A stretch of DNA of 64,000 nucleotides from Akanthomyces muscarius. Taxonomy: Eukaryota > Ascomycota > Sordariomycetes > Hypocreales > Cordycipitaceae. The position numbers were made by a program, and so were the translations under genes. This document shows positions 1 to 11,413 of this stretch, in pieces. Every line of letters starts with the position of its first letter. Position 1 is the stretch's first letter. Under the pieces are notes generated by a model that searched no databases, was not told the origin of the DNA, and saw only the letters and a program-made list of their open reading frames with translations. The DNA lies in the NCBI RefSeq assembly GCF_028009165.1, contig NC_079242.1:2294001-2358000 (forward strand), given 5' to 3'.

Positions 1-695
1 GCCACGAGCTTTTATGTGGACTGGTATGGCAACAGACACAATTGCAAGTCGCGAACAAAGCGTCTTTGGGCAACAGCATCTCATTGGTGCTAAAACGCTG
101 AAGCCCGAACTGTGAGCTTCAAGCTAGGCCGTGTCAGCGGTCAGCACGCCAGCAACACGAGGTTAGACTTGGTTGCTTGGGGATTGGCGTAAAGCCCCTG
201 TAAAACCAGCCGTCAGGTAATTTCCAAATCTCCGGTCCCAGCAATTGCCATATTTTTATTTAGGGTGGTGAACCGGATCGGCTTTTGCCGTCTTCAGCGC
301 CCTCTTGGCCCTCTAAAAACCCCGGTCAGTGGCGCCAGTCTGATCGGCTCCTCCGCTCCACATCAGCAACAAAGCTCGGATCGTCTGATTGTTGCAGAAG
401 TGCAAAGTTTTTATTTTTCTTCATTTTTTTTTCTTTCAATGCCATCTGCTGCGCCCTCGTAAACCTGATTGCTTCACCGTCGGAGCTCTTTCTGGCGTTG
501 GGTTTTGCTTGCTGGCACCCAACTACTTACCTGCCAATCGAACCGCTAGCTTCGCTCCGGATGCAACAGCTCCAGTAAACAAACACCTCGACGTCGACAC
601 TTTCTCTGCTGGACTGTCGCATGCGCGGTGACTGCATCGCCACGTCTCTGGCTGCCTCAATCAACTCATAGGCACCAGTTGGTAGCCTCGTCACC
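1..695. other. Non-coding left flank and leader of the ArAE-like gene
   Basis: I see no supported gene. Short open frames overlap one another without recognisable protein character. From about 400 on the sequence is pyrimidine-rich (T and CT runs near 413-440), as in many fungal promoters and 5' leaders, and it leads into the ATG at 696. A gene truncated at the left edge cannot be excluded. Confidence 0.5.
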
Positions 696-762
696 ATGGA
701 GAAGGAATCACACTCGTCCGAGAGCCCTGGCACTGACCAGGGCAAGACGGAGCAGCAGCAGC

Positions 763-796
<34 letters not shown>

Positions 797-3700
797 TCAA
801 CAGCCTCAACACCAACCCGGCGATGCGCCGCAGCCATCACCGGCCGCAGCGCCGGACGCCGCTCCCATGCCGGCACCCCCTCTGCCGCAGACCCGGAGCC
901 TCCCCCAGTGGCTCGACCACTTCAACCGCCGAGACCTCACCACCACCCTCCGCTGCACCATTGCCGTCTGGGTCGCCTCGCTGCTCATGGTCGTCAACCC
1001 CAGCCTCTACCGCCTCGGCCAGACCACCTTTCTCGCCTCGGTCGTCATCTACATCATCCCGCCCGCCGGCAACCTCATCGTCGCCATCATCGGCTACCTC
1101 TCGCTGCTCTTTGGCATGTGCCTGGCCTGGGCCTGGGGCCTGGCCACCATGCGCGCCGCCCAGGCCGTCCGCTCCCCGGCCGAGCTCAACGCCCGCCTCC
1201 AGGCCCTCCAGCAGCAGGTCGGCGCCACCGCGAACGCCACCGGGAGCAACAACACGGCCGCCATCGCCACCGTCCTCGTCCACGACGGCTTCATGCTCGA
1301 CACCCGCGTCACAGTCGTCTACTTTGTCATGGGCTGCATCTTCATCTACTTCATCAGCCGCATTCGCTACACCTTCAACCTGACGGTTCTCGCGCAGCTC
1401 TTTGGCATCATTGCCATTGACATCTTCCTCGTCATCGGCCCTACTCTCACCCGATGGACTCCTCGCCTGCCCGAGGTCGTCATCCTGCCCGCAGCTTGTG
1501 GTTGCGCCATTGGCATTGCCTGCGCCCTCTTCATCTTCCCGCAGTCTACCAGCCAGGTCGCCGTCGGCCAGATTGAGGACTTGCTCATCATGCTGAACCA
1601 TCCCATCCAGACCGGTCGTCAGTTCGTTGCCGGCTCTCTCGACTTTGACGTCAAGCTCCTCAAACGGTCCAAGCGACGCGCCATCACGCTCTACGCCCAG
1701 CTCCAGCCCAACATGGCCTTTCTCCCCCTGGACGTGTCCCGCGGGCAGTGGAGCTCCGACGATGTCAAGTCTGTCTACACAAAGTTTCAGGGTGTATTGG
1801 CAACTACCTTTGCCTTGCTCGATTTCCAAATCGCCCGCGTCACTAGCCAGGAGAAAATAGACAAGCTTCGCGATATGCTCAACCCGCAACAGACGGACTC
1901 GTCCGACGGCAAAGAAACGAAACCCCGTGACCCTCGTCGCGCCAAAATCCTGCAGAATCCCGACTTGATCAATGCTCTCATCGCGCCCGGAACTGTTGTC
2001 GGCTCCGATGATATGCGCGACGCCTTGCACGACAGCTCCGAGGCCGTCTTGGATGCCACCGCCGACGCCATCAGCCATGTCGTGGAAGCTTTGCGCCTTG
2101 TCAACATGAATCGCTGGTTCGTTTCCAAGTCAGCTCGTGCCAGACGTCCCCAAGCTGCCCTTGCTGTCAGACAGATCGGCGCCAGACTCGCCCAGGCCCG
2201 TGAGGCTTGCATTGCCGACACCACAAATGCTGCCATCGACATTCACGGCAACTTGTTCGACGACGACGGCCTTCTCAAGACCGAAATGAAGGATGAGTCC
2301 AAGAAGATTGCCGGTCTTGTCATTGCCTTTGTCATCGAAGAGCACATCATCGCTATAGCGGCCGCCTACGAGAAACTGACTGCAGAGGTAGCTCGGCTGC
2401 TGGAAACACGAACCAAGAATCAGCTCTGGGGCCCCTTGAAACGTCGTTTCGCCCCCAGCGCCAGCGCCAGCGCCAGCGAGGAACCCAGCGCACCAGCCTT
2501 GTCCGGACAGGCCGTTACCGACCCGGACCGAATCCAAATGCAGACCAGAGAAACGGAGAGACGCATCAAAGTCGTGTCCAAGGGACAAGGCATTCCCAAA
2601 AAGCGCGGCAACCCAATAGCCAGAGCCATTGCCGCAATTTCCAACTGGCTGACGGCCCCCGGCAGCCTCTATGCCCTGCGTGTTGTCGCCGTAACAGTCG
2701 CTACCGGCATCCCAGCCGTCATTCCGCACACTGCCGGCTTTTACTACCGCGAGAAGGGAATTTGGACACTTGTCACGGCACAAACCTGCATCCTCATGTA
2801 CATGTCTGACTTTACCTTTTCCATCATCACTCGTGCCGTGGGAACCATCTTTGGTGGGCTTGCCGGCCTAGTCATTTGGTATATTTCTGCCGGTAACGGC
2901 GGCGGCAATCCCTATGGCCTAGCTGCCGCCTTGCCCTTTGGGATCATTTTCTTTGTTTGGGCTAGGCTGTGGCTCCCGCAGGCATACCTGCAGGGTACAG
3001 GACTGGGAGCGTCTACGTTCGCCATGGTCATCGGCTACAGCTGGGACATGCACCACTTCACTGTTTATGGCTTGCCCGGCCTCGGTTACCAGACGTTCTG
3101 GAGACGCTTGGTTACTGTTCTCATTGGCTTTGTGGCCGCTTTGATCGTGCAGATGCTGCCCAAACCCCCTTCAGGCACGCACCACGTCGCAAAGACGCTC
3201 GCCAACAGCTTGCACAAAATCAGCGACCATTACGCGCTGCTCATCTCCCACTGGGGCAAAGGCTCTACCATCGGTGGGGATTACAGTGGCGTGCGAAATG
3301 TCATCATGTCGACCGGCCTTGGCCTGGGACAGACACTTGCTGCGCTAAATGATCCTATTGCCATGCTCAAATTTGAGACGAGCATGTCGCCGTTTGACAA
3401 GCCGTCTCTTCGCAGAGCCCAGGAGCTGCTGATGTTGATGAACCAGTCTCTCACAAAGGTGATGCTCTCCGCCACCACTCTTCCCGTGGAGTACCAGCAG
3501 CGCCTGATCAAGACTTCTGGCATTGCCGACGAGGCGTCCATCAGCAACATCATGTCGGTCCTCGTCCTTGCGAAGCAGTCGCTGCGTAGCGGAGCGCCGC
3601 TTCCGGAACGCCTCCCCACGCCGCTCATCGGCACTTGCTATGGCGACTTTTGCGCCAAACACGGCTTCGTGGAGCTGCGTCGCGAGTATATGGAGAGCGA

Positions 3701-3842
3701 AGATTTTCGCGGCTACTGTGTCGCCCTATCTGCGTACCTCACATTCCTTCATACTACAGATAGCCTCGTCAGCTTGCTCAAGGAGACTGTTGGAGAGAGC
3801 CATATTGTCCATGACTGGAGCGAGCTATCTGAGAATGTTTGA
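696..3842 (+). CDS. ArAE/fusaric acid resistance-like 12-TM membrane protein (DUF2422-FUSC-DUF2421)
   Basis: A single-exon frame of 1048 residues. It resembles the fungal 'ER transporter 6TM N-terminal' plus DUF2421 proteins, relatives of bacterial aromatic acid/fusaric acid exporters and of yeast brefeldin A-sensitivity proteins. After a hydrophilic start (polyQ at residues 20-33, encoded by CAG/CAA repeats near 751-795, then a Pro/Ala-rich stretch) comes a first membrane bundle at about 75-285, a long cytosolic middle region (about 290-640, with a Ser-Ala repeat from GCCAGC units near 2456-2479), a second bundle at about 645-815 and a cytosolic C-terminal domain ending near 1048. The duplicated half-structure fits an aromatic compound exporter. 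The substrate is unknown. The start is chosen because it opens the conserved frame directly upstream of the polyQ. Codon use is strongly C-ending, as in the neighbouring single-exon genes. Confidence 0.85.
751..795 (+). repeat. CAG/CAA trinucleotide repeat (polyQ)
   Basis: A near-perfect CAG/CAA run encodes about 14 consecutive glutamines, followed by a His/Gln/Pro-rich tail, near the N-terminus of the ArAE-like membrane protein. Such tracts are prone to length variation between strains. Confidence 0.9.
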
Positions 3843-4917
3843 AGCAACTACAGCATTCACTTTCAAAAACAATTATTCCCCTTTTCATGTACAGCTACAT
3901 TTTTTTCACCATTTATTTTTATATTTTCTTGGATACACATATAATATATGGGCTCTTCTTTTTTGCCATGGGAAAAGCGCCAGAGCGGGGAGGCTCAAGT
4001 TCATAAACGCTTCAACAGAGAGAGGCTGTGCCAAAAGTGGCCTCCCGATATTAGCCGTCCAAGCCACGATTCATTTTGCTTGGCCCTCGGCAGTTGGATC
4101 ATCATGCAAGCACAGATAATCAATAAAACGTTAATCGCCTCGCTTCCGCCAGCGACCTGGTTCGCATTTGCGGAAATCGACGAATCAGTACGCTCTATGC
4201 GCAGAGGCGCCACAGCCCCTCCGGCTTTCAGCTCAACCCCCCTCCCCTCTCTGACTTCCGTGACGAAGCAAAGAATAAAAGCCACTAGATAAAGGCCAGG
4301 GAACAAGAAAAAAGAGCGACGTGGAGGGCAATAAAGAGACCCTGAGCATTGACAAGCGACGCCACAAACCAAGCAGGCGGTGTCATGCGCGATTCAGCCC
4401 TGCATGAGCTGAGCGGTCCAGACCCGTCGCGTCGCCCACATCCCAGAAAGTCGCCTCGCATGGAGCCCAGCTGCCCAGTGGCCATATCCTGTCGCCAATC
4501 GAAGCAAACGGCAAGGCCCGTACCACGGTTCAGCCTCGTGCGGCGGTGGCTGGGAGGGAAGGGGTCTGCGGCGCGAGGCGCGAGCGAAGATGGCGAAATA
4601 TTGGGAAAATCGTCGCCGGGAGGCGCTGGTGCAGCTGAAACCGCCTCGTCGTTGGCCTGCAGCTGAAGCCCATGGGCGTGCAGGAGAAGGAAAGGAAGAA
4701 ATAGAAGCGTCTCCCCTCGGGTTTTCCGAGGATTTCTTGTTGCGCTTTAATACTAGAACATTTACGGAGAGAGAACCCTTTTTTCTTCACTTGCAATTGG
4801 ATACCCCATTTCGAATACAAATCTCTAGCAAAACTTCAGAAGAGTACAAACGCCCCCCCCCCCCCCCCCCCCAAAAAAAAGAAGAAAAAAAGAAGAAGAA
4901 AGAAAAAGGACAGCAAA
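3843..4917. other. Intergenic region, no gene seen
   Basis: This holds the 3' flank of the transporter (A/T-rich, with ATAATATA near 3940) and the upstream region of the next gene. Open frames here are short and overlap on both strands. The last 65 bases hold a 20-C homopolymer followed by a purine (A/G) tract directly before the ATG at 4918. Confidence 0.55.
4853..4872. repeat. C20 homopolymer in a 5' leader
   Basis: Twenty consecutive C residues are followed by A8 and an AAG-rich purine tract, ending 45 nt before the ATG at 4918. Such a tract could form i-motif/G-quadruplex structure and is also prone to sequencing and assembly length errors. Confidence 0.9.
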
Positions 4918-5727
4918 ATGGCCGACGTGGTCCAGATTGTCGACGGCTTCAGCCTGACCAACCGTTGGCTGCTGTACACGTCCTTTATGCTCGCGCCCGC
5001 GCAGTTCCTCGGCGGCGTGGCCAACAACTGCCCGTCCAACATTGGCTTCCTGGCGTACAACTGGTACACGCAGGTGCAGTGGTACTTTGCGTGCCAGAAC
5101 CGCGAGCTGCACGCGCTGTCGCTCCTGCCCGTGCACTTCAACTTCATCTACGCCTTTTCCTACCTCGGCGGCATCACCTCGGGCAACATCTTCATGGGCG
5201 TCTTCCTCGGGCTCGGCACCGCGGGCGTCATGATCCTCAACAACGTCTCGGCGTGGATTGCCTGGCAGTCGAACCAGCCCGAGGGCTTCGGCGTCTACGA
5301 GTTCTTCTTCTTCGGCTGGCGCAAGCTGAGCCCCGGCTGGCACAAGTTCATCATGGTGTGGATGATTGGCGACTCCTTCACGGCGCTGCTCTGCATCGTC
5401 ATCGCCATCAGCGTGTCGATATACGTCGCGCGGCTCGACGAGGACGAGGACCTGCCCGAGGTGTTTGGCGAGGTCGGCTGGATGTCGCCCGCCGCGCAGG
5501 TGCAGGCCCTGCGGTACCCGGCCATCGTCGTCGGCGCGGCGCTCATGCTCGTCTTTGGCTGGCCCGTCATCATGTGGACGGAGCTGATTGTCGCGCGCAA
5601 CCACATCCGCTCCGACACGGACTGGGTGGCCGTCTGGCTGTTTGTCGCGCAGGTCGTGACCATGGTGGTGCCGAGCTGCGGCACCACCCTGGGCTGCTTC
5701 CGCGGCGCGGCGCGCGCGACTTTGTAA
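4918..5727 (+). CDS. Conserved fungal multi-pass membrane protein, function unknown
   Basis: A 269-residue frame rich in hydrophobic segments. I count about six to seven likely transmembrane helices, around residues 15-35, 75-95, 100-125, 145-180, 195-215 and 225-250. Between helices are short polar loops, including an acidic loop (DEDEDLPEVFGE) near 175-186. There is no signal peptide-like cleavage site and no motif I can tie to an enzyme or transporter family. The start is the first ATG after the purine-rich leader and gives the sensible hydrophobic frame. At the 3' end the codons ACT TTG TAA contain a GTAAGG that could be an intron donor, so a short extra C-terminal exon is possible. It lies downstream of, and on the same strand as, the ArAE-like transporter, but about 1.1 kb away. 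Confidence 0.65.
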   Translation: MADVVQIVDGFSLTNRWLLYTSFMLAPAQFLGGVANNCPSNIGFLAYNWYTQVQWYFACQNRELHALSLLPVHFNFIYAFSYLGGITSGNIFMGVFLGLGTAGVMILNNVSAWIAWQSNQPEGFGVYEFFFFGWRKLSPGWHKFIMVWMIGDSFTALLCIVIAISVSIYVARLDEDEDLPEVFGEVGWMSPAAQVQALRYPAIVVGAALMLVFGWPVIMWTELIVARNHIRSDTDWVAVWLFVAQVVTMVVPSCGTTLGCFRGAARATL

Positions 5728-6086
5728 GGACAGGAGAGCGAGGGCTTGCTTGGGACGGATTTACCACGTCGGTGTTTGGCGGCGTGTACATGGCATAGAA
5801 TAAGTTGTGAAACTGAAGGAGCCTGGGATATAGCATCGCGACTAGTGCAGAGTGTAAAGTAATTAATGTAATCATCTTAAAATTCAAACATGCTGTTCGC
5901 ATGTTTCACAGCGCTTCAAGATAGTCTACCGGGTATTCGGTTTACATACAGGCTTCCTAATCTCGCTCTAAAGAACCTCCTCTCATAATCGTCCACTGAA
6001 GAAGTTCGTCTATCGAGGACTTCTCTTCGGCAATGTATTCAACATCGCCCTCGCCCTCCAAGTCGCCGTCTTCTTAAACACCCTCT
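5728..6086. other. Convergent 3' intergenic region
   Basis: A/T-rich sequence between the membrane protein gene and the convergent F-box locus. It probably holds both 3' UTRs. No gene is seen. Confidence 0.5.
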
Positions 6087-7930
6087 TTATCTTATCTCGT
6101 TCCTTTGCAAAGTTTCGAAAAAGATTTGTAGTTGAGATATGGGCCGAATGACTGCATTGACCAGTGCCAAAACGGCGATGGCAGCAGCATGAGAAGAGAT
6201 ATAACCGGCATCCACCAATTGCAAGCCAAATTCAATATGACAATGCTGCAGACTAGCAACCTCTGTCCAGAGTTCCCGAACTTCTTCTGAAAGAAACAGT
6301 GGCCACGTCCCTCGGCACATAACCGTAGTAATGCCACCGGTTCGCGGCGACTCGTAGCGAAACACCATCGCTTCGCCCTCTCGCCCATTCCATATCTCCC
6401 TGACTCTCAAGCTTGGCATCTGCATAGCGACTGCAGAAGCGCTTGTAAGCATCTTCTAGATTTTGTCAATATTTCCATTCGCGTTGAGAAGCGTCGAGGT
6501 CATGGCGAATGAGGCTAGGTTAGGCCACCGCCACCAGGGGGCTGTGAATTCGAAGAAGTATCTGGCATCCGCCAGAAACGATGCAGAGAGCTTCTCAAGC
6601 GCCCAGCTTTCTGCTGCAATCACCCTGCTTACAGCTATGCATTGCGATCGCTCAGGATCACTGTCGTCGGCTTTCGCATAATTTTCACTAAAGTTCTCAA
6701 AGAGAACTAGGTTTCGTACCGTTGGAAGAGAGCTAAGAAGCCTTGTATATGCTTAAAAAGAGTTAAAGTGTTAGTAGAGGCTCGACAGAAATGCTGAGAT
6801 GCGAGAAATGTTGGGTCTTACCAGGATCTGTCTGCATTACTTTGAATGTCGTTCTCCCACTCTCGCCAGGGTTCGTAATTGAAGTTTTCTAGCCTTGGGC
6901 ACAACGATGCCAGGTGCGTGAGAATATCTGGATTCCAGCGGCGCCGGTTTTGCTGCCGCAGCATTATCGACGTGATAGCCGGGACTTTTGGAAGACGAAA
7001 CCACCATTGTTGACCCAGGTTGGCAGGCGATGGGTCCCTTTCGTGAATGTCACTAAAGATCTTATGCAAAGCATGATGCCCAGGAATGGGGGTCTCGCAG
7101 CCTGTTTCCTTGATATTTTGAGAGTCGTATATCATGAGGCGTTCTTGAAGACAGCATTCAGCCAGATCGTCATTCTGCCAGTCCGGCTCAAACGTCAGGT
7201 ATTTGAAGCCATGCTTGTTGTCGCACGGCGAGTGGGCACTGATGTCGAACACCAATTCGCCCGTCGACGGCCACGAATTTAAGACGTGGAAGAGCTTGAA
7301 GAATGTCTTCCCGATAAAAGCACATTCTCTTTTTTTGGTTATGAAAGGGTCTCCGACATCACCGTCTTCACCTTCTGGTATGTCGTCGGTCTCGTAGCCC
7401 TCGTCGTTCTCGTAACCCTCGTTCTTCTTGGCACCCTCATTCTTCTCGTAACTGTCGCCAGTCTCGCCGGTCTCATTGGTATCGTCAATCTCGTCAATCT
7501 CGTCATTCTCGCCGTTCTCACCATTCCCGTCATTCTCGTTGTCATTCTCGTTGTCACTCTCGTTGTCACTCTCGATGCCACTCTCGTTGCCACTGTCATT
7601 GTCACTGTCATTGTCACTGTCGTTGTCACTGTCGTCGTCGCTCTCACAGTCATGACAAGGGTATTCCTCCAATCCAAGAGAAAACCACAGATAGCGCACA
7701 TATGTTCGGCGTTGATCCGTAACAATCCTTTCAAAATTTTCAAGGCGTGATGCTGTCAGTTTGATGTGTGAAAAGGTGTGCCGCTCCATCAGCGCTTGCC
7801 AATCTTTCGAGACGGAAGCAAGAGGGGCACGTGGCTCCTTCCATGTAACGAGATACCCGAGAATCATGGATCTCAATTCATTGGGAAGAGTGTCCCATGA
7901 GGCGGGTGTGGTAGGCGTGATGGAATCCAT
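6087..7930 (-). pseudogene. F-box protein gene with acidic insert, interrupted by an in-frame TAG
   Basis: Exon 1 (7930 down to 6822) begins with an F-box-like segment (SWDTLPNELRSMILGYL), typical of SCF ubiquitin-ligase adaptor proteins. About 100 Asp/Ser/Asn/Glu-rich residues follow, then a conserved region. A canonical GTAAGA donor, an ACTAAC branch point and an acceptor at 6742 define an 80-nt intron. Exon 2 runs on in frame (LLSSLPTVRNLVLFENFSEN), but codon 465 is TAG (6458-6456). The frame after the stop (6452 down to 6087) keeps family-like sequence (PSLRVREIWNGREGEAMVFRY), so the original protein was about 587 residues and the present product would be truncated at 464. No plausible donor/acceptor pair removes the TAG without losing conserved sequence. 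A sequencing error or stop readthrough is the alternative. The start at 7930 (MDSITP) fits the family better than the ATG ten codons upstream. Confidence 0.7.
7337..7642 (-). repeat. Acidic low-complexity microsatellite inside the F-box gene
   Basis: About 102 codons of Asp, Glu, Asn, Ser and Gly. The 5' part has near-perfect SDND units (12 bp, GAC/AAC/AGT-based) and the remainder is degenerate NE/GE units. Because the unit length is a multiple of three, expansion keeps the frame. Confidence 0.85.
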
Positions 7931-8600
7931 TCTGGAAGAGAGGCTTGGAAGTGACACCAAGCTGGCAGTGGATAGAAGCGAAGCTCACAGGCGCGTAACT
8001 TGCAGAATAGAAGTAGTAACTCTGCAAAGCGTCGGAGCAAACAGAAGAAGCATTCAATAAATGCGGAACAGGTTCTACAAGAAGTGTACGAAAGTATGGG
8101 CTACTACATGTTTTTAAATAGTGTCGTGCTTGTGTTCCTCTTGTGGTAGACTTTCGTGGCGGCTAAGCTATCGCATACTTGGTCTTGGTTTGCGAGAAAA
8201 CGGCTGTGGAACTGGAATAGGACTAAGAAAACCAGACACGCATTTCACAGGGGTTCAGAAGGAAAGAGTGCACACCGCTCGTATACGTACCATGATATAC
8301 TTTAGTGGCGGTTGCCACAGCGCAACGCCTAGCTTTGCCTGCAAAAGGGACTTTCGCTAATATCTTTTGAAGCTTCTTTAAATAATGAATCCCGTCCTAT
8401 TTAGCTCTTTTGAGGTAATTTTTATGAGTCTTTTATTTCTTCTATATTCTTCTAGATTCATTCATATAAGTTCGCCTCTCATCGTGATGTCAGTGTTGAA
8501 TGTTGCAAAGTCTGACCCGAGGAACCGACGATCAGCTGAATCAAATTAAATCAAAGAACAGCAGCCAATATCCAGTGTAAAATATGTAATTTGAGCTTTG
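7931..8600. other. Intergenic region between two minus-strand genes
   Basis: This contains the upstream region of the F-box gene and the 3' flank of the transcription-factor gene. It is A/T-rich around 8380-8560. I see no coding sequence or RNA gene. Confidence 0.5.
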
Positions 8601-10507
8601 CTACTGTGATGGGCTTGAATGGAGAGGGTCCTCTTCCACAAATGCTAGTTCGTGATTTGTTGCGGTAGGAAAAGCCGTGTCAAGAACATTGAGCAGCTCC
8701 CAGCTTTCATGGCCCCGAAAGACATTTGGTACTCCGCCATCGAAACTATCGTGGAAGTTCATATCAAAAGGAAAACAAGTACCGTCTAAGCCATGTATCG
8801 AGCATTGCAGGATCATATCATACAGTGCACACTGGCATGGGCCGGAACATTGGCAGACTTTCGCGCTAGTGGCACCGTGGCAGCCATGTTGCAAGTGCGA
8901 AATGTTGTTCTGATATTGTGAGCTGGCTTCATAGCTTCCATTGTACAGTCCAGAATCAGTCGAAGAATTCGTATTGGGCACAGCCGCTGCTGGAGGATTT
9001 GCCAATAACCTCAGTAGTCGCCGAGCCAGTTTCTGCATTCCCTCGACGCAGGTCCAAATGGGTGTGAGCGTGGAGAATACTTCACAACAGCGCATCAAGT
9101 CTTGCCAAACGCACTCGACCTGCCTCTGTCCATCACGAAGCGCGCGATATATCATGGTAGTTGACAGTGACACGGCGTACGGTATGAGTGGTAGTGGTGG
9201 CAGAGCGTCTGCGCCTTGCTCAGAAGCAATGAGGAGAATGGCGTCTGCAGATGCAAGTCTCCGTCGATATGGAACTGTGCCTGGGCCGCTAAAACGGCAA
9301 GAAAGCATGGCAGCCACATGATACCAGATTTCAAAGTAGCCTCGGGCAAATCAGCAACGCACTTGGCCTGCGGGTGCTATTGAAGGGGCTTACATTTGTG
9401 CATTTTATGAAGGCAATCATATTCGATTTTTGATGTTAAGTCCAAAAAATTGGGGAAATGATCTGCATCATCAGATTTGACTTTGCAAGTTGCCTTGTAA
9501 ACTTTCGTCGCCGACTTGACCAAATCGCCTAGCGAAGTGGCAATGCTGATGACTTGCGATCGATAGCTTTCCGATCCCGACTGTGGCGTGATTCGCTCAA
9601 TGCCAATATCCGTATCGTCAATCATGAAAGGTGCCGCTGCCATAACGGGCTTGTTGAGCCTGTCAAGATTGCGAAGTGTCCACCACAAGAAGTTGCACTG
9701 TTCCTGATCTGTATTGCCAGGGATATCCCAATGGAGCGAGATGGACCATGCCTCGTGGACTGCATGGGAGAGGCACTTTGATGCGCGATCGCAACCGCCC
9801 ACACCATCATTGTTCAGGTGCATCAGCGCCAGTATTTGAATCTTGACGACCTTGTCCGGCTCAAGGTCAGCGTGGATTGCGGCTTCGAGCCCTTGCCGTA
9901 GCTGCCTGGCAAATTTTAGTGGCGTGAGAACTGGCCCGCTTGCCACTAGCTGTAGGAAAGGGGCCGCTTGCTTTTCTTTACAGGTTACAAGACAAATGGC
10001 GCGAACGAGATAGCGAGAAGTGCGGTGGTTGCTGCTGTCGCGCAGCAAAGCCACACCGTCGACCAGGGGTATGAGATCGTTGATGCAGGATATGTAGATG
10101 GAGAGGAGGGAGCTGACGGTTGACTGTGGCAACTCGAGAAACGCGCCGGATTCTTCCAAATAAATCTGCTCATGCGGTGATATGTCTGATCGCGACGCTC
10201 TGTGTTTTTGCTTCTTGTACCAGACAAGCTGCCGCTTGAGGCGCTGAGAAGCGGAGAGCGACTGCTGGATTGATACAGGAGGCCCAAACGTGACATGCTG
10301 TCTTTCGGACGTGACGGCGCTGGCAGAGGCCTCTGGAGGGGACGCCTCAGAAAGCTCCTCAAGAACCGACTCCGGATTATACTCGCTTACACGACCATGG
10401 CTAGGCGAGGAGTCTCGTGTGGCGACGCCCGAGGCACAGGGCCGTGTTTTTAGTGACCTTTGATCATTTTTGGACGCCAAATGGTGATGGCATCTCTTTT
10501 TGCGCAT
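8601..10507 (-). CDS. Fungal-specific transcription factor (fungal_trans), damaged zinc cluster
   Basis: Two exons: 10507 down to 9394 and 9340 down to 8601, separated by a 53-nt intron (donor GTAAGC, branch-like TGCTGAT, acceptor CCGAG). The join gives the continuous sequence CYFEIWYHVAAMLSCR and a 617-residue protein. The middle part (about residues 110-400, including the segment FLWWTLRNLDRLN) is the fungal_trans/middle homology region of Zn2Cys6 regulators. At the N-terminus the ATG falls inside the first half of a zinc cluster: codons just upstream encode CRRCR and the frame continues MRKKRC, matching C-X2-C-X6-C, but the second half has only one further Cys (RPCASG) instead of three. 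An in-frame TAA at 10552-10550 separates this from the upstream ATG at 10651. The gene is probably a regulator that has lost specific DNA binding, or a decaying copy. Confidence 0.65.
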
Positions 10508-10651
10508 GCGACATCGACGGCAAGGTGGAAGCGCCCGAAAAGTGTTATGTTAATTAAGGTTGAAACGGGCGCAACAAGGTTGCGAGGCGCACTTATCTTG
10601 AGACGCCCGCCTCTGTGGCTGTGACGATGTGTGACTCCAGACAAATTCCAT
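10508..10651 (-). pseudogene. Relic 5' coding segment of the transcription factor
   Basis: In frame with the downstream CDS. ATG at 10651 opens 33 codons (MEFVWSH..., rich in Gln/Arg/Cys), then TAA at 10552-10550, then codons for the first two zinc-cluster cysteines (C at 10522 and 10513). No AG dinucleotide lies between the TAA and the CRRC codons, so splicing cannot bypass the stop while retaining the cluster. It looks like the former N-terminus. Confidence 0.5.
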
Positions 10652-11413
10652 AGCGCCGACGAAGTGAGTATTCCATTAAGGTGACTGGGTCATTCCGCAT
10701 GCCGTAGACTGTAGCCTAGTTCGCTCGAAGACATCCAAACGGATTATCACATCGATGCTCGGTGAGGGCTTCATGACCGGAAGTGTGGTGTAGAGGACAG
10801 AAGCTCGCCCAACTATGCTAGCAGAAGCCGGGTGACTTATAACAAGAGCCGAGTACACTAAACACTTAGGCCGACTCGGATGCAACAACGGTGCAATCCT
10901 CTGCCTTGCGCGCGGGGGTGGCTTGTTTGGTACTGGGCGCCAGCGCTGTGAGTGGAGGACAAATTGCGAAACTAGCGCTCAAGAGATTTTAAAATATAAT
11001 GCAAAGAATTACTTGTTGTCATCATTCGATTAATCATGAAAAAATTTTTTTTTTTGTTTTTCCCCTTTCTCCTCTTTTCCCAGCTTTTTCCCCAGCTCTC
11101 TTCACCAGGCCAGCACTTGGCTGCACTAGCAGCGGGTTGGATGAATATCACAGCCCAGATCATGTCATTACGAACAACGTCGCGACTTTGCTACTTGATT
11201 CGACTTTGTTCTGGGTCAAGGCATATGCATAATTGCGCCCATGGCAAGAGCAGACTTACATGAAGGTTGCGCGTAGAGAAATATACTACTTTGTATTGAG
11301 GTGAACTTATCTAGGCTCGACAACAGACGGGTAAGATTCATCATTCACGGCATTAACTAATGTACATAGCAAAGTGAGAGGTTCTGCTTGTGGAAATTCC
11401 ACGATGTGTGGAT
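10652..11413. other. Intergenic region, no gene seen
   Basis: This lies between the upstream end of the regulator and the 3' end of the DUF5519 gene. It contains an A/T homopolymer patch (A6 then T11 near 11039-11055). No supported coding or RNA features. Confidence 0.5.

Noticed and set aside
837..2078. 413-codon minus-strand frame
   Set aside because: Antisense shadow of the GC3-rich ArAE-like gene; its composition mirrors that gene's codons.
6456..6632. Possible second intron removing the F-box TAG (GTAAGC donor near 6632)
   Set aside because: It would delete a segment that matches the expected conserved family sequence.
9368..9393. 26-nt intron in the regulator gene (acceptor CCGCAG)
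   Set aside because: Too short for a fungal intron; the 53-nt alternative gives the conserved frame.
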